From Sagittula stellata E-37 (GTDB lineage Bacteria > Pseudomonadota > Alphaproteobacteria > Rhodobacterales > Rhodobacteraceae), in NCBI RefSeq assembly GCF_039724765.1, contig NZ_CP155729.1:4225501-4289500 (forward strand): DNA of 64,000 nt, given 5' to 3'. A model generated the notes under the pieces. That model worked only from the letters and a program-made list of their open reading frames with translations. It was not told the origin of the DNA and ran no database searches. Every line of letters starts with the position of its first letter. The first letter of the stretch is position 1. Position numbers and translations under genes: made by a program. Below are positions 56,608 through 64,000 of this stretch, piece after piece.

Positions 56608-57888
56608 ATGAGACTTCTGAGTCGACTAACCGCCTGCGCCGCTGCCTTCCTGTCCATCGGTGCCATGAACGCGGGTGCGGCTGCGGCCGGCTGCAACAAC
56701 GAATTCTACTCCGTCGATTACAACTACGGCGGGTCGCAATCCTACGGGCTTCCCGGTGGCCTGCTGAGTGGCGAGGACGCCACCTTTACCGTCGCCGGCG
56801 ACTTCCAGTTCTTCAAGATCGAGGTGAAGGGCCAGGTGCTCTGCAACTCCGTCGCGACCTGCAACGGCTATACCTACACCGCCCCCGCGACCGACAATTA
56901 CTACTTCCTCGCCACTGGCCAGAGCGGGCCTGGCACGGGCAAGTCCGGCACGGCGACATACTCCTGCACCGCCGCGACCACGGGTCCGGGCACAGGCGGC
57001 TCCGGCTCGGGCGGCGGGACCACGACGAACAGCGGTTCCCCGACCGGGGGCGGGCTGCCTGCCGCGGCGCAGGGCGCAGGCTCCACCGTGGCGGCCGGCG
57101 GATCGGCGACCGCGGTGGGCAACGCGATCAACAACGCCATCACCGGCAACGGCCCGAACCTGTCGACCCGAGGCCTGTTCCTGTCCAGCGGCGGCACCTC
57201 GTCCCCGATGCAGGCCTGGGCGTCGCTTCAGGGGCGCAACTACAGCGGCGATGTCGACGGACGGTCCTACGAATTCACCCTCGGCGCCGATTTCGAGGTG
57301 GGCGCAGGCACCCGGCTGGGCCTGTTCCTTTCGTCGGGGCGCGCGGACCTGGACATCGCCGGCGTCGACGTGGAAACCGACGCGCTGTCGTTCGGCCCCT
57401 ACTTCAAGACCCGGCTCTCCGACACCTACGAGATCACCGGCTACGCCCTTTTTGCTCGGCCCGACTACGACATCGGCGGCACCTCCTACGAGGCCGAGCG
57501 CCGCGCCGCGGGCCTGACGGCGAATGCAAACTACATGTGGGGCAACACCGAGATCGAGAGCTTCCTCGGCGTCTCCGGCTTCTCCGAGGACCATCCGAAC
57601 GCAGGTGCCCTGTCGTCGCGCACCGTCAGTGCGCTGACCGGCTCCATCGGGACAAAGGCGATCTTTGCCCAGGGCGCGCCGCTCCGGCCCTACGTCAGCA
57701 TCGGCGCCGACTTCCACCGCTACGACGATGGCGTCAACGGTCGGAAGACGCACAACACGCCGCGGATCGGCACCGGTTTCACCTACAACACCGGCAACGG
57801 GTCGCTGTCGATGGACCTCAATGGCGGCCAGATCTTCGAGGACACCCGCGACGTCGAACTGCGGATGAACTACAACTTCAACTTCTGA
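56608..57888 (+). CDS. autotransporter-type outer-membrane beta-barrel protein
   Basis: The 426-residue product has a signal peptide (LTACAAAFLSIGAMNAGAAAA), a short N-terminal passenger with Cys pairs (CNSVATCNGYTYT), a Gly/Thr-rich linker (TGGSGSGGGTTT) and a barrel of alternating strands. It ends in LRMNYNFNF, the C-terminal Phe typical for BAM recognition. The passenger of about 120 residues is small. A GGGGA ribosome site precedes the ATG. The glycosyltransferase-like gene starts 7 bases after the stop, so glycosylation of the surface protein is conceivable. Confidence 0.78.
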   Translation: MRLLSRLTACAAAFLSIGAMNAGAAAAGCNNEFYSVDYNYGGSQSYGLPGGLLSGEDATFTVAGDFQFFKIEVKGQVLCNSVATCNGYTYTAPATDNYYFLATGQSGPGTGKSGTATYSCTAATTGPGTGGSGSGGGTTTNSGSPTGGGLPAAAQGAGSTVAAGGSATAVGNAINNAITGNGPNLSTRGLFLSSGGTSSPMQAWASLQGRNYSGDVDGRSYEFTLGADFEVGAGTRLGLFLSSGRADLDIAGVDVETDALSFGPYFKTRLSDTYEITGYALFARPDYDIGGTSYEAERRAAGLTANANYMWGNTEIESFLGVSGFSEDHPNAGALSSRTVSALTGSIGTKAIFAQGAPLRPYVSIGADFHRYDDGVNGRKTHNTPRIGTGFTYNTGNGSLSMDLNGGQIFEDTRDVELRMNYNFNF

Positions 57889-57895
57889 GGTCCCC

Positions 57896-58645
57896 TTGGC
57901 GACGATCAGCGGGGCGGGGGCCAAGGCCCTCGCCCTTTCCTTTCCCAAAGACCTTCGGGACACCCGCAGCGTCATCTCCCTCACGTCGATCCCACCGCGA
58001 TTCGCGACGCTCGGCCCGGTGCTTGAGACGCTGACCGCACAAGGCGCCGACGCCGTGGTGCTGGCCCTGCCACGCGCCTTCCGGCGCTTTCCCGGCACGA
58101 CTGAGGCACCGCCCCTGCCGAAAGGCGTGACCCTCCTGCGGTCCGGCACCGATCCCGGCCCGGCGCTGAAACTGCTGGGCGCGCTTCACGCCTGCCCCAA
58201 CGCGCGCATCACCGCCTGCGACGACGACACGCTTTATGGCGACGGCTGGCTGCGCGCGCTGGAACACGCAGGAGCGCCGGACATCGCCACCACCGGCGCG
58301 GGCTGGTCCGTGACCCGGCTGAAACGCCGGGGCCTGCCCCCGCCCTCGGTCGACATCGCGCAGGGCTTTTCCGGCCTTAGCGTGACCCCTTGCATGTTCG
58401 GCCCAGAGGTCTTCGCGATCCCGGACGTGGCATGGCCGGTAGACGACATCTGGTTCTCCGGGATGCTCGCACAGAGCGGCACCGCGATCCGCGCCGTGCC
58501 AGACGCCCGCGCGCTCTGCACGCCGCTCGACCGTCCCGCCGCGCTGCAATCGGCGCCGGACCTGCCGGAGCGCGCCACCGCGAACGCGGCGACGGCCCAA
58601 TGGCTGCATGACCGCTTCGGGATCTGGCCGTCTCAGTTGCCGTGA
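57896..58645 (+). CDS. glycosyltransferase-like protein (TTG start)
   Basis: The 249-residue protein contains a possible DXD-type motif, ACDDDTLYGDGWL near residue 105, and ends with WLHDRFGIWPSQLP. It begins with TTG at 57896, behind TGAGG at the upstream stop. No closer ATG exists. Its 3' end overlaps the convergent HExxH gene by 13 bases. The donor and acceptor are unknown; coupling to the beta-barrel gene suggests a surface target. Confidence 0.65.
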   Translation: MATISGAGAKALALSFPKDLRDTRSVISLTSIPPRFATLGPVLETLTAQGADAVVLALPRAFRRFPGTTEAPPLPKGVTLLRSGTDPGPALKLLGALHACPNARITACDDDTLYGDGWLRALEHAGAPDIATTGAGWSVTRLKRRGLPPPSVDIAQGFSGLSVTPCMFGPEVFAIPDVAWPVDDIWFSGMLAQSGTAIRAVPDARALCTPLDRPAALQSAPDLPERATANAATAQWLHDRFGIWPSQLP

Positions 58646-59847
58646 ACCTGCGCGCCGCCCGCGACTGGCGGCAGCGCCTCTCGACCCGCGATCAGACCGT
58701 CGCCGTCGATGTCGATGTCCTGCACGAACTCCAGCCCGAAGGCCCGGCTTTCAAGCATCGTCTGATAGAGCTTCTCGAAGTCCTGCACGCTCATGCCATA
58801 GACCTGCGCGAAGGCATCGTACCAGTTGTCGGTCTCGCCCACCGCGCGCCAGAAATCGATCAGGCTCCGGTCGCCATAGCGCCCGGCCAGCAGGGCGGCG
58901 GCATAATGGGACACCGCGTAGGCACCGGCGGTGCGCACCTCGTTGTCCGTGCGCACGCTGGCCAAAGTCTTCTGCGCCGCGATGGCGCGCGCCCTGAGCA
59001 GGAACAGCGCGTCGCCCGCCACATGGGTATCACGGGTCCAGTAGCGCGACTCGAGCACCTCCGCAGTCCCCTCGACCATCCACGCGGGGCCAAGACGGCG
59101 ACGCACCCTCTGCCCCTTGCGCACCCAGCGCTCCACCTTGTCGTAGGCCATCTCGCGCTGCATGTGGTGGACGTATTCGTGCACCATGACAGAGGTCAGC
59201 GTGTCCCGCGCAATCCTGAGCTGCGCGCCGTCCGCCACCCCCATGGCCAGCCCGCAAAAGGTCATCACGTCGCGGTACATGCTGCCGCCCAGCCCACGCG
59301 CGCCCAGACAGTTGCGCTCGGCCGAAGCGCGCAGCGTCGTGCCTGGGATCTGCTGACCCTCCTCCGTTGTCCGCACCAGTTCACGGAAGGCTTGGGGGCT
59401 GACGGCGGCGGCGATCTCCACCTGGCTGGCCAGCCGCACGCCGTAGCGCTCGGCCATGTAGCTGCGCGCCTGCGCATGCGCGGCCAGCAAGGCACGGCGC
59501 ATCTGCGGGCTGACCTCGTCAGAGACATGCACCTCGGGCATCCGGTACGATGGCAGGAACGGCAGCGCGTCGAGGTGGAACCGCCCGATCTCGCGGCACC
59601 AGCCCACGGCGGCGCGGCGCGAAAACCCCGGGAGCCGCGCATACGCCGTCTGCGCGTCGGGTCCGCTCTGCGCCACCAGCGCCGCAAGCGCGGCCTTTGT
59701 GCGCGGCCCGGACTGACCGTCCACCGGTCCGGGGTCCTGCCCCAACGCCGACAACTGGTTCTGAACGCATGCCACATGTACGTCGCCCGCAAAGGCCGGA
59801 CCGCACAGTCCGCACAACAGGAACACGAAGGCTGCGGCGAAGCGCAT
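58633..59847 (-). CDS. secreted HExxH metalloprotease-like protein with peptidoglycan-binding and EF-hand motifs
   Basis: The 404-residue protein has a signal peptide (RFAAAFVFLLCGLCGPAFA), an N-terminal PG_binding_1-like region (LGQDPGPVDGQSGPRTKAAL) and SVMVHEYVHHMQREMAYDKVE near residue 215, an HExxH gluzincin-type motif. WMVEGTAEVLESR supplies a downstream Glu. The C-terminus has DIDIDGDGLIAGREAL, an EF-hand-like calcium loop. Such a mix points to a periplasmic or surface metallopeptidase bound to peptidoglycan. The start is the Met at the signal peptide. Confidence 0.68.
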   Translation of the reverse strand: MRFAAAFVFLLCGLCGPAFAGDVHVACVQNQLSALGQDPGPVDGQSGPRTKAALAALVAQSGPDAQTAYARLPGFSRRAAVGWCREIGRFHLDALPFLPSYRMPEVHVSDEVSPQMRRALLAAHAQARSYMAERYGVRLASQVEIAAAVSPQAFRELVRTTEEGQQIPGTTLRASAERNCLGARGLGGSMYRDVMTFCGLAMGVADGAQLRIARDTLTSVMVHEYVHHMQREMAYDKVERWVRKGQRVRRRLGPAWMVEGTAEVLESRYWTRDTHVAGDALFLLRARAIAAQKTLASVRTDNEVRTAGAYAVSHYAAALLAGRYGDRSLIDFWRAVGETDNWYDAFAQVYGMSVQDFEKLYQTMLESRAFGLEFVQDIDIDGDGLIAGREALPPVAGGAQVHGN

Positions 59848-60123
59848 GGCACCTCTCAGATCAGGCCCGCGCCCGAAAGCGCACCGGACGAGCCAAGCGC
59901 AACTGCCCCTGCCTGTCAAATCAAAGCGCAAACGCCCGCCGGATGCGTCCGGCAGTTCTCATGTGTGTTGGATGGGAAAGTGGATGGCACAGGAAAACAC
60001 CTGCGTCGCCGGGCCAGCGCATGCCTCAGGCTTTACACGCCGCCAGGGACCGAGCCGCAGAGGCACACCACACTCCTTCGGCGCACCGGGCCGGGCGCCG
60101 ACACCGGCGCCCGCCAACAGGTC

Positions 60124-60354
60124 TTAGTGCACCGTCACCGGCGCAAGGTCGTTCTGACGGGCCAGGGCAAAGGCCAGGCTCCGGTCCTTCACAAGCGCCA
60201 GCCGCTCGCCATCGGCGCGGTGCACGGCGTAGATCGTGTCGCGGCCGCCCATCTGTTCCTGCATGTCTTCGGGCAGCTCGTCGCGCTGCACGGGACGCAC
60301 GTAGACCGTACGGCCTTCGTCCATCAGCTTGGAAATGTCGTACTTGGTATGCAT
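60124..60354 (-). CDS. DUF1150 family protein
   Basis: The 76-residue protein (MHTKYDISKLMDEGRTVYVR, then RADGERLALVKDRSLAFALA) belongs to DUF1150. In Rhodobacterales it sits next to the small heat-shock gene, as here, 4 bases downstream in the same operon. Function unknown; presumably part of the stress response. Confidence 0.8.
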   Translation of the reverse strand: MHTKYDISKLMDEGRTVYVRPVQRDELPEDMQEQMGGRDTIYAVHRADGERLALVKDRSLAFALARQNDLAPVTVH

Positions 60355-60358
60355 CCAG

Positions 60359-60769
60359 TTACCCCTTCCTGATCTTGATCGTCTGAACCACGGTCTCCGG
60401 CTGGTTCTGCGTCAGGTCGACGTGCAACAGCCCGTTTTCCATCACGGCCTCACCGACCTCGACCCCGTCCGCCAATACGAAACTGCGCTGAAACTGTCGC
60501 GCGGCAATGCCGCGATGCAGAAAAATGCGCTCGGCAGAATCGTCGCGCGACCGTCCGCGGATCACCAGCTGCCGGTCCTCGACCGTAATGGCCAGGTCCT
60601 CTTCGCGGAAACCCGCGACAGCCAGAGTGATGCGGAAAGAGTGTTCGGACGTCTGCTCGATGTTGAACGGCGGATAGCCTTCCGCCGTCTTCGCGGTCCG
60701 CTCCAGCAGCCGTTCAAGCTGCTCGAACCCCAGCATGTGCGGGTAGGACCCAAGTGTGAGTTTGCTCAT
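60359..60769 (-). CDS. Hsp20 small heat-shock protein
   Basis: The 136-residue protein has the alpha-crystallin domain: YPPFNIEQTSEHSFRITLAV, then FREEDLAITVEDRQLVIRG and ENGLLHVDL. It holds unfolded proteins until refolding. An AAAGGA ribosome site precedes the ATG at 60769. A candidate heat-shock promoter lies upstream at 60844-60874. Confidence 0.92.
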   Translation of the reverse strand: MSKLTLGSYPHMLGFEQLERLLERTAKTAEGYPPFNIEQTSEHSFRITLAVAGFREEDLAITVEDRQLVIRGRSRDDSAERIFLHRGIAARQFQRSFVLADGVEVGEAVMENGLLHVDLTQNQPETVVQTIKIRKG

Positions 60770-60843
60770 GGACGCAATCCTTTCAGTCCTTGATACAAGC
60801 GACCGTTTCGCGCGTGTCCCTGTCGGCAACCCGCACATATGGA

Positions 60844-60874
60844 ATATGGGAACACCCGATGGACCGCGCAAGGG
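60844..60874 (-). promoter_or_regulatory. candidate RpoH (sigma-32) promoter of hsp20
   Basis: On the minus strand CCCTTG (60869-60874) is followed 18 bases later by CCCATAT (60844-60850), close to the alphaproteobacterial heat-shock pattern CCCTTG-N17/18-CCCATNT. It lies about 75 bases upstream of the hsp20 start codon, in the divergent region shared with the DUF465 gene. Confidence 0.45.
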
Positions 60875-60936
60875 TCTTTGCGCAGAGCCTTCTCTTCGCT
60901 ATGTTAATGTTTCACGGAGCTTTCAGGAGTCGGCAG

Positions 60937-61161
60937 ATGAACGCCCCATTGGACATCTCCATGAAGAACGACGAGGTCCTTCGCGTCGAACTCGAGGTTT
61001 TCCGCAGAGAGCACCGGGACCTCGACGAATCCATCCGCGCGCTGCAATCCACCGGCATCGCGGACCAGATCACGCTGCAACGCCTGAAGAAGAAGAAACT
61101 GCTTCTCAAGGACCGCATCGCCCTGATCGAGGACCGCCTGACCCCCGACATCATCGCCTGA
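60937..61161 (+). CDS. DUF465 (YdcH) family protein
   Basis: The 74-residue alpha-helical protein has the DUF465 pattern ([20 protein letters not shown], then [17 protein letters not shown]). A CAGGAG ribosome site precedes the ATG. Role unknown; the gene is 79 bases upstream of purE in the same direction and could share its transcript. Confidence 0.82.
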   Translation: MNAPLDISMKNDEVLRVELEVFRREHRDLDESIRALQSTGIADQITLQRLKKKKLLLKDRIALIEDRLTPDIIA

Positions 61162-61240
61162 ACAAGCGCCCGGCGCCCGTTGCACCCGGCGCCCGGCCCC
61201 CTATAAAGAGGCTTTCCGGCACGGCATCGGGGACAGCGGC

Positions 61241-61726
61241 ATGACTATCGAGATCGGCATCATCATGGGCAGCCAATCGGACTGGCCCACCATGAAGGAG
61301 GCCGCCGACGTGCTCGACGAACTCGGCGTCCCGCACGAAGTCAGGATCGTCTCGGCCCACCGTACCCCGGACCGGCTCTGGGACTACGGCAAGACCGCGG
61401 TGGAGCGCGGGCTCAAGGCCATCATCGCCGGGGCCGGCGGCGCCGCCCACCTGCCCGGCATGATGGCCTCGAAAACCCGCGTGCCGGTGATCGGCGTTCC
61501 CGTCCAGACAAAGGCGCTCTCCGGCGTCGATTCGCTCTATTCCATCCTCCAGATGCCGCGCGGCTTCCCCGTCGCCACCATGGCCATCGGCGGTGCGGGC
61601 GCGAAGAACGCCGGCCTGATGGCCGCGGCCATCCTCGCCAACACCGACCCCGACCTCGCCCGCCGCCTCGACGACTGGCGCGCGGCCCTCGCCGCATCGA
61701 TCCCCGAGGAACCAGTCCGCGACTGA
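61241..61726 (+). CDS. purE: N5-carboxyaminoimidazole ribonucleotide mutase
   Basis: The 161-residue enzyme moves the carboxylate in purine synthesis. It has [20 protein letters not shown] and [17 protein letters not shown], and later [20 protein letters not shown]. All active-site residues are visible. purK follows, interrupted by repeat copy 3. Confidence 0.95.
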   Translation: MTIEIGIIMGSQSDWPTMKEAADVLDELGVPHEVRIVSAHRTPDRLWDYGKTAVERGLKAIIAGAGGAAHLPGMMASKTRVPVIGVPVQTKALSGVDSLYSILQMPRGFPVATMAIGGAGAKNAGLMAAAILANTDPDLARRLDDWRAALAASIPEEPVRD

Positions 61727-61734
61727 GCCTAGAC

Positions 61735-61814
61735 GGAAACCGCCCGCGCCCACTCCTTCATCTTGGCAAAAATACCTCGGGGGAGTCACCGCAGGTGACG
61801 GGGGCAGAGCCCCC
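61735..61814 (+). repeat. structured intergenic repeat, copy 3
   Basis: It begins GGAAACCGCCCGC, then CTCCTTCATCTTGGCAAAAA and TACCTCGGGGGA. A 6-bp hairpin (GTCACC GCA GGTGAC) and a closing GGGGC-AGA-GCCCC hairpin follow. It splits purE and purK. Copies 1 and 3 share the left core almost base for base. Confidence 0.8.
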
Positions 61815-61867
61815 GCTTGCAACGCGGGCCGTCCCGCGCCAGACAGCCGAAAACACGGAGATCAGCC

Positions 61868-62935
61868 ATGTCCCCTCTCCCCACCGGCGCCACCATCGGC
61901 ATTCTCGGCGGCGGCCAGCTTGGCCGCATGCTGTCCGTCGCGGCGTCCCGCCTCGGCTTCAAAACCGTTATCTTCGAACCCGGCGGCGACTGCCCGGCCT
62001 CGCATGTGGCGAATTTCCACCTTCAGGCGTCCTACGACGACGAAGACGCCCTGCGCCGCTTCGCCCGGAGCGTCGACGTCATCACCTACGAGTTCGAGAA
62101 CATCCCGACGTCCGCGCTCGACCTGCTCGACAGCCTGAAGCCGATCCATCCCAACCGCGAGGCGCTGCGGGTCAGCCAGGACCGGCTGACCGAGAAGACC
62201 TTCCTCACCGACCTGGGCTTCGCCACCGCGCCCTTCGCCGACGTGCCGGACGCCGCCGCGCTCGACGCGGCGCTCGCGACCATCGGCGCGCCCGCGATCC
62301 TGAAGACCCGACGCTTCGGCTATGACGGCAAGGGGCAGGCGCGCCTGCAAAGCGCCGGCGACGCCACGCAGGCCCTGGCCGACATGAAAGGCGCGCCGTC
62401 GATCCTCGAAGGTTTCGTGGACTTCTCGAAGGAGATCTCGGTGATCGCCGCCCGCAGCCAGGACGGGCAGGTTGCGGCCTTCGACCCGGGCGAGAACGTG
62501 CACGAGGGCGGCATCCTGCGCACCACCACCGTTCCCGCGGACGTGCCCGCGCGCCTCATGACCGACGCGGTGCTGCTGGCCGGTCGCATCCTCAACGCGC
62601 TCGACTACGTGGGCGTGATGGGGGTGGAGCTCTTCGTGACGCCCACAGGGCTGATCGTGAACGAGATCGCGCCGCGGGTGCACAACTCCGGCCACTGGAC
62701 ACAGAACGGCTGCCTTGTCGACCAGTTCGAACAGCACATCCGCGCCGTCGCGGGCTGGCCGCTGGCCAACGGCGAACGCCACGCCGACATCGTGATGGAG
62801 AACCTGATCGGAGACGACATGGATCGCCTCCCCGCGCTGATGGCCGATCCGGCGGTGGCGCTGCATCTTTACGGCAAGGCCGAGGTGAAGCCCGGCCGCA
62901 AGATGGGCCACGTCAACCGGCTTGTGAAGAGCTGA
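61868..62935 (+). CDS. purK: 5-(carboxyamino)imidazole ribonucleotide synthase
   Basis: The 355-residue ATP-grasp enzyme makes the substrate of PurE. It begins GATIGILGGGQLGRMLSVAA and has YEFENIPTSALDLLD, RRFGYDGKGQARLQ and EIAPRVHNSGHWTQNGC. The ATG at 61868 was chosen as the family start; an upstream in-frame Met adds 17 residues. Confidence 0.95.
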   Translation: MSPLPTGATIGILGGGQLGRMLSVAASRLGFKTVIFEPGGDCPASHVANFHLQASYDDEDALRRFARSVDVITYEFENIPTSALDLLDSLKPIHPNREALRVSQDRLTEKTFLTDLGFATAPFADVPDAAALDAALATIGAPAILKTRRFGYDGKGQARLQSAGDATQALADMKGAPSILEGFVDFSKEISVIAARSQDGQVAAFDPGENVHEGGILRTTTVPADVPARLMTDAVLLAGRILNALDYVGVMGVELFVTPTGLIVNEIAPRVHNSGHWTQNGCLVDQFEQHIRAVAGWPLANGERHADIVMENLIGDDMDRLPALMADPAVALHLYGKAEVKPGRKMGHVNRLVKS

Positions 62936-62941
62936 GAACCC

Positions 62942-63024
62942 CGGTTTCGCTGCCTTCGGCAGCGACCCGCCGGGGGTTTCACCCCCGGACCCCCAAGGTA
63001 TTTCGGCCAAGATGAAGGAGTGGG
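62942..63024 (-). repeat. structured intergenic repeat, copy 4 (inverted)
   Basis: On the minus strand it reads CTCCTTCATCTTGGCCGAAA then TACCTTGGGG, followed by a perfect 8-bp hairpin (CCGGGGGT/ACCCCCGG with loop TTC on the plus strand at 62970-62988). A further CGCTGCC/GGCAGCG hairpin lies at the left end. It lies between convergent purK and the HAD gene, a terminator-like place. Confidence 0.75.
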
Positions 63025-63051
63025 CGCAGCGTCCGGTTGCAGGCGGGTGTT

Positions 63052-63750
63052 TCAACCGATCTCGCGCACGAGACCCGGCAGGCCCGACAGATCCGAGATT
63101 TCGCGGAACCGTGCCGTGTCGGGTGCCTCGGCGTGTTCCAGCGCCCAGGCGAGGTCGTGGGGGACATGCACGCCCCAGGCGCCGGCCTCGATGGCGGGCA
63201 GCACGTCGGACTTCATCGAGTTGCCGACCATCATCGCCGCCTCGGTGCCGCCGGGCATCGGCCCGAAGATCCGCGCGTAGGTCGCCGGCCGCTTGTCCGA
63301 GACGATCTCGACCGCGTCGAACAGATCGCCCAGGCCAGAGGCGGCCAGCTTGCGTTCCTGGTGCAGAAGGTCGCCCTTGGTGATCAGCACCAGCCGGTGG
63401 CCCGGTGCCAGCGCCTGCACCGCCTCTCTGGCGTGGGGCAGGAGTTCGACCGGGTGGGCCAGCATATCGCGGCCGGCCTCCAGCAGTTGGCCGATCACGC
63501 TGGCGGGCACGCGGCCGTCCGTCACCTCGATCGCGGTCTCGATCATCGACAGGGTAAAACCCTTAACGCCGAATCCGTAGTGCCCGATGTTGCGCCGTTC
63601 CGCCGCGATCAGCCGTTCCTCCAGGTGCGCGCGTTCGGCATGATCCCTGAGCAGGTCGGCGAATCTGTCCTGCGCGCCCACGAAGAAACGCTCGTTGTGC
63701 CAGAGCGTGTCGTCCGCGTCGAAACCGATTGTTAGCAGATTCTGCGCCAT
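63052..63750 (-). CDS. HAD-superfamily hydrolase
   Basis: The 232-residue protein has the HAD motifs: IGFDADDTLWHNERFF (I, two Asp), LVLITKGD (II), SDKRPATY (Lys) and MVGNSMKSDVLPA (IV). The cap is helical (subfamily I). Substrate unknown; relatives dephosphorylate small sugars or phosphoglycolate. The start at 63750 is divergent from clpS with a short shared promoter region. Confidence 0.82.
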   Translation of the reverse strand: MAQNLLTIGFDADDTLWHNERFFVGAQDRFADLLRDHAERAHLEERLIAAERRNIGHYGFGVKGFTLSMIETAIEVTDGRVPASVIGQLLEAGRDMLAHPVELLPHAREAVQALAPGHRLVLITKGDLLHQERKLAASGLGDLFDAVEIVSDKRPATYARIFGPMPGGTEAAMMVGNSMKSDVLPAIEAGAWGVHVPHDLAWALEHAEAPDTARFREISDLSGLPGLVREIG

Positions 63751-63843
63751 TTTGGATTCATCCTCTGTGCCCCCCTTTTCGCCGGGGGCCTTGCGGCTAT
63801 ATAAAGTGGCCGTACACCGGAACGCAAAGCGCGACAGGCACAT

Positions 63844-64000
63844 ATGACAGACGCCCCGCAGAAGTGGACGATGGCCGCAGACGAGCCGGATGATGGCCAG
63901 GGTGAGACCGGCGTCGTCACAAAGACGAAACCGAAGACCAAGCGCCCGCCGCTCTACAAGGTCCTGCTGCTGAACGACGACTATACGCCGATGGAATTCG
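63844..64000 (+). CDS. clpS: ATP-dependent Clp protease adaptor ClpS (N-terminal part)
   Basis: The first 52 codons lie in the window: a variable N-terminal tail ([20 protein letters not shown]), then [18 protein letters not shown], the start of the ClpS core that reads N-degrons and delivers substrates to ClpA. The rest continues past position 64000. Confidence 0.9.
   Translation, partial: MTDAPQKWTMAADEPDDGQGETGVVTKTKPKTKRPPLYKVLLLNDDYTPMEF

Overview
The window looks like chromosomal DNA from a marine Rhodobacterales bacterium of the Roseobacter group. The evidence is high GC, the gene pairing DUF1150-Hsp20, Hint-domain and RTX proteins, a small conserved 47-aa protein, a TTT-type transporter set, a PaiB/phosphatidylcholine synthase pair, and a dispersed palindromic element of the kind I associate with this family. 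The taxonomic call is an inference from gene content and codon usage; no rRNA gene is present.

Layout. 1-5700: the end of an unidentified gene, a small zinc-ribbon membrane protein, an MltB-like lytic transglycosylase and a large RTX/Hint protein. 5900-13420: an accessory-looking block in alternating orientation with a SARP-type regulator, a PAP2/haloperoxidase-fold protein that begins with ten tandem Asn-His-Gln units, a subtilisin-like protease, a divergent vanadium-haloperoxidase-like protein and a DUF1194 (VWA) protein. 13500-16750: cytochrome c, a lipoprotein with an HExxH motif, and a chemoreceptor with a small secreted partner. 16900-17150: a probable transposase scar.

17230-33750 is a metabolic island. 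It holds LysR, a CaiB/BaiF CoA-transferase, methylmalonate/malonate-semialdehyde dehydrogenase, a beta-alanine-type aminotransferase and a YeiH-family exporter. After a terminator come a CapA-like protein, a complete TctC/TctB/TctA tripartite transporter wrapped around an MmgE/PrpD enzyme, a TPR protein with a Cys-rich tail, a DUF2182-like membrane protein and a MocR regulator. The second half reads as one polycistronic uptake-and-catabolism unit for an unidentified carboxylate.

34100-36200 is a copper-delivery operon: a small CxxC protein, a YcnI-PCuAC fusion and SCO. It is followed by a dead tyrosine integrase next to tRNA-Lys, a typical integration-site scar. 37150-38250 encodes a highly repetitive Gly/Ser/His/Thr/Lys protein of unknown function. 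38570-49900 is mostly housekeeping: an APH-fold kinase, dapF-mtaB, paiB, pcs, xylB-xylA, ubiK, lgt-midA-pgeF.

50000-64000 holds a second Hint protein, Lrp and trxB divergently, rraB, a VOC protein, sulfate activation (Sat-CysC with an in-frame MarR-type N-terminal extension), an autotransporter-type outer-membrane barrel with a glycosyltransferase-like gene, an HExxH/EF-hand protein, DUF1150-hsp20 with a candidate heat-shock promoter, DUF465, purE-purK, a HAD hydrolase and the start of clpS. Four copies of a structured intergenic repeat (42.5, 46.5, 61.7 and 62.9 kb) and a shorter second repeat family lie between genes in the right half.
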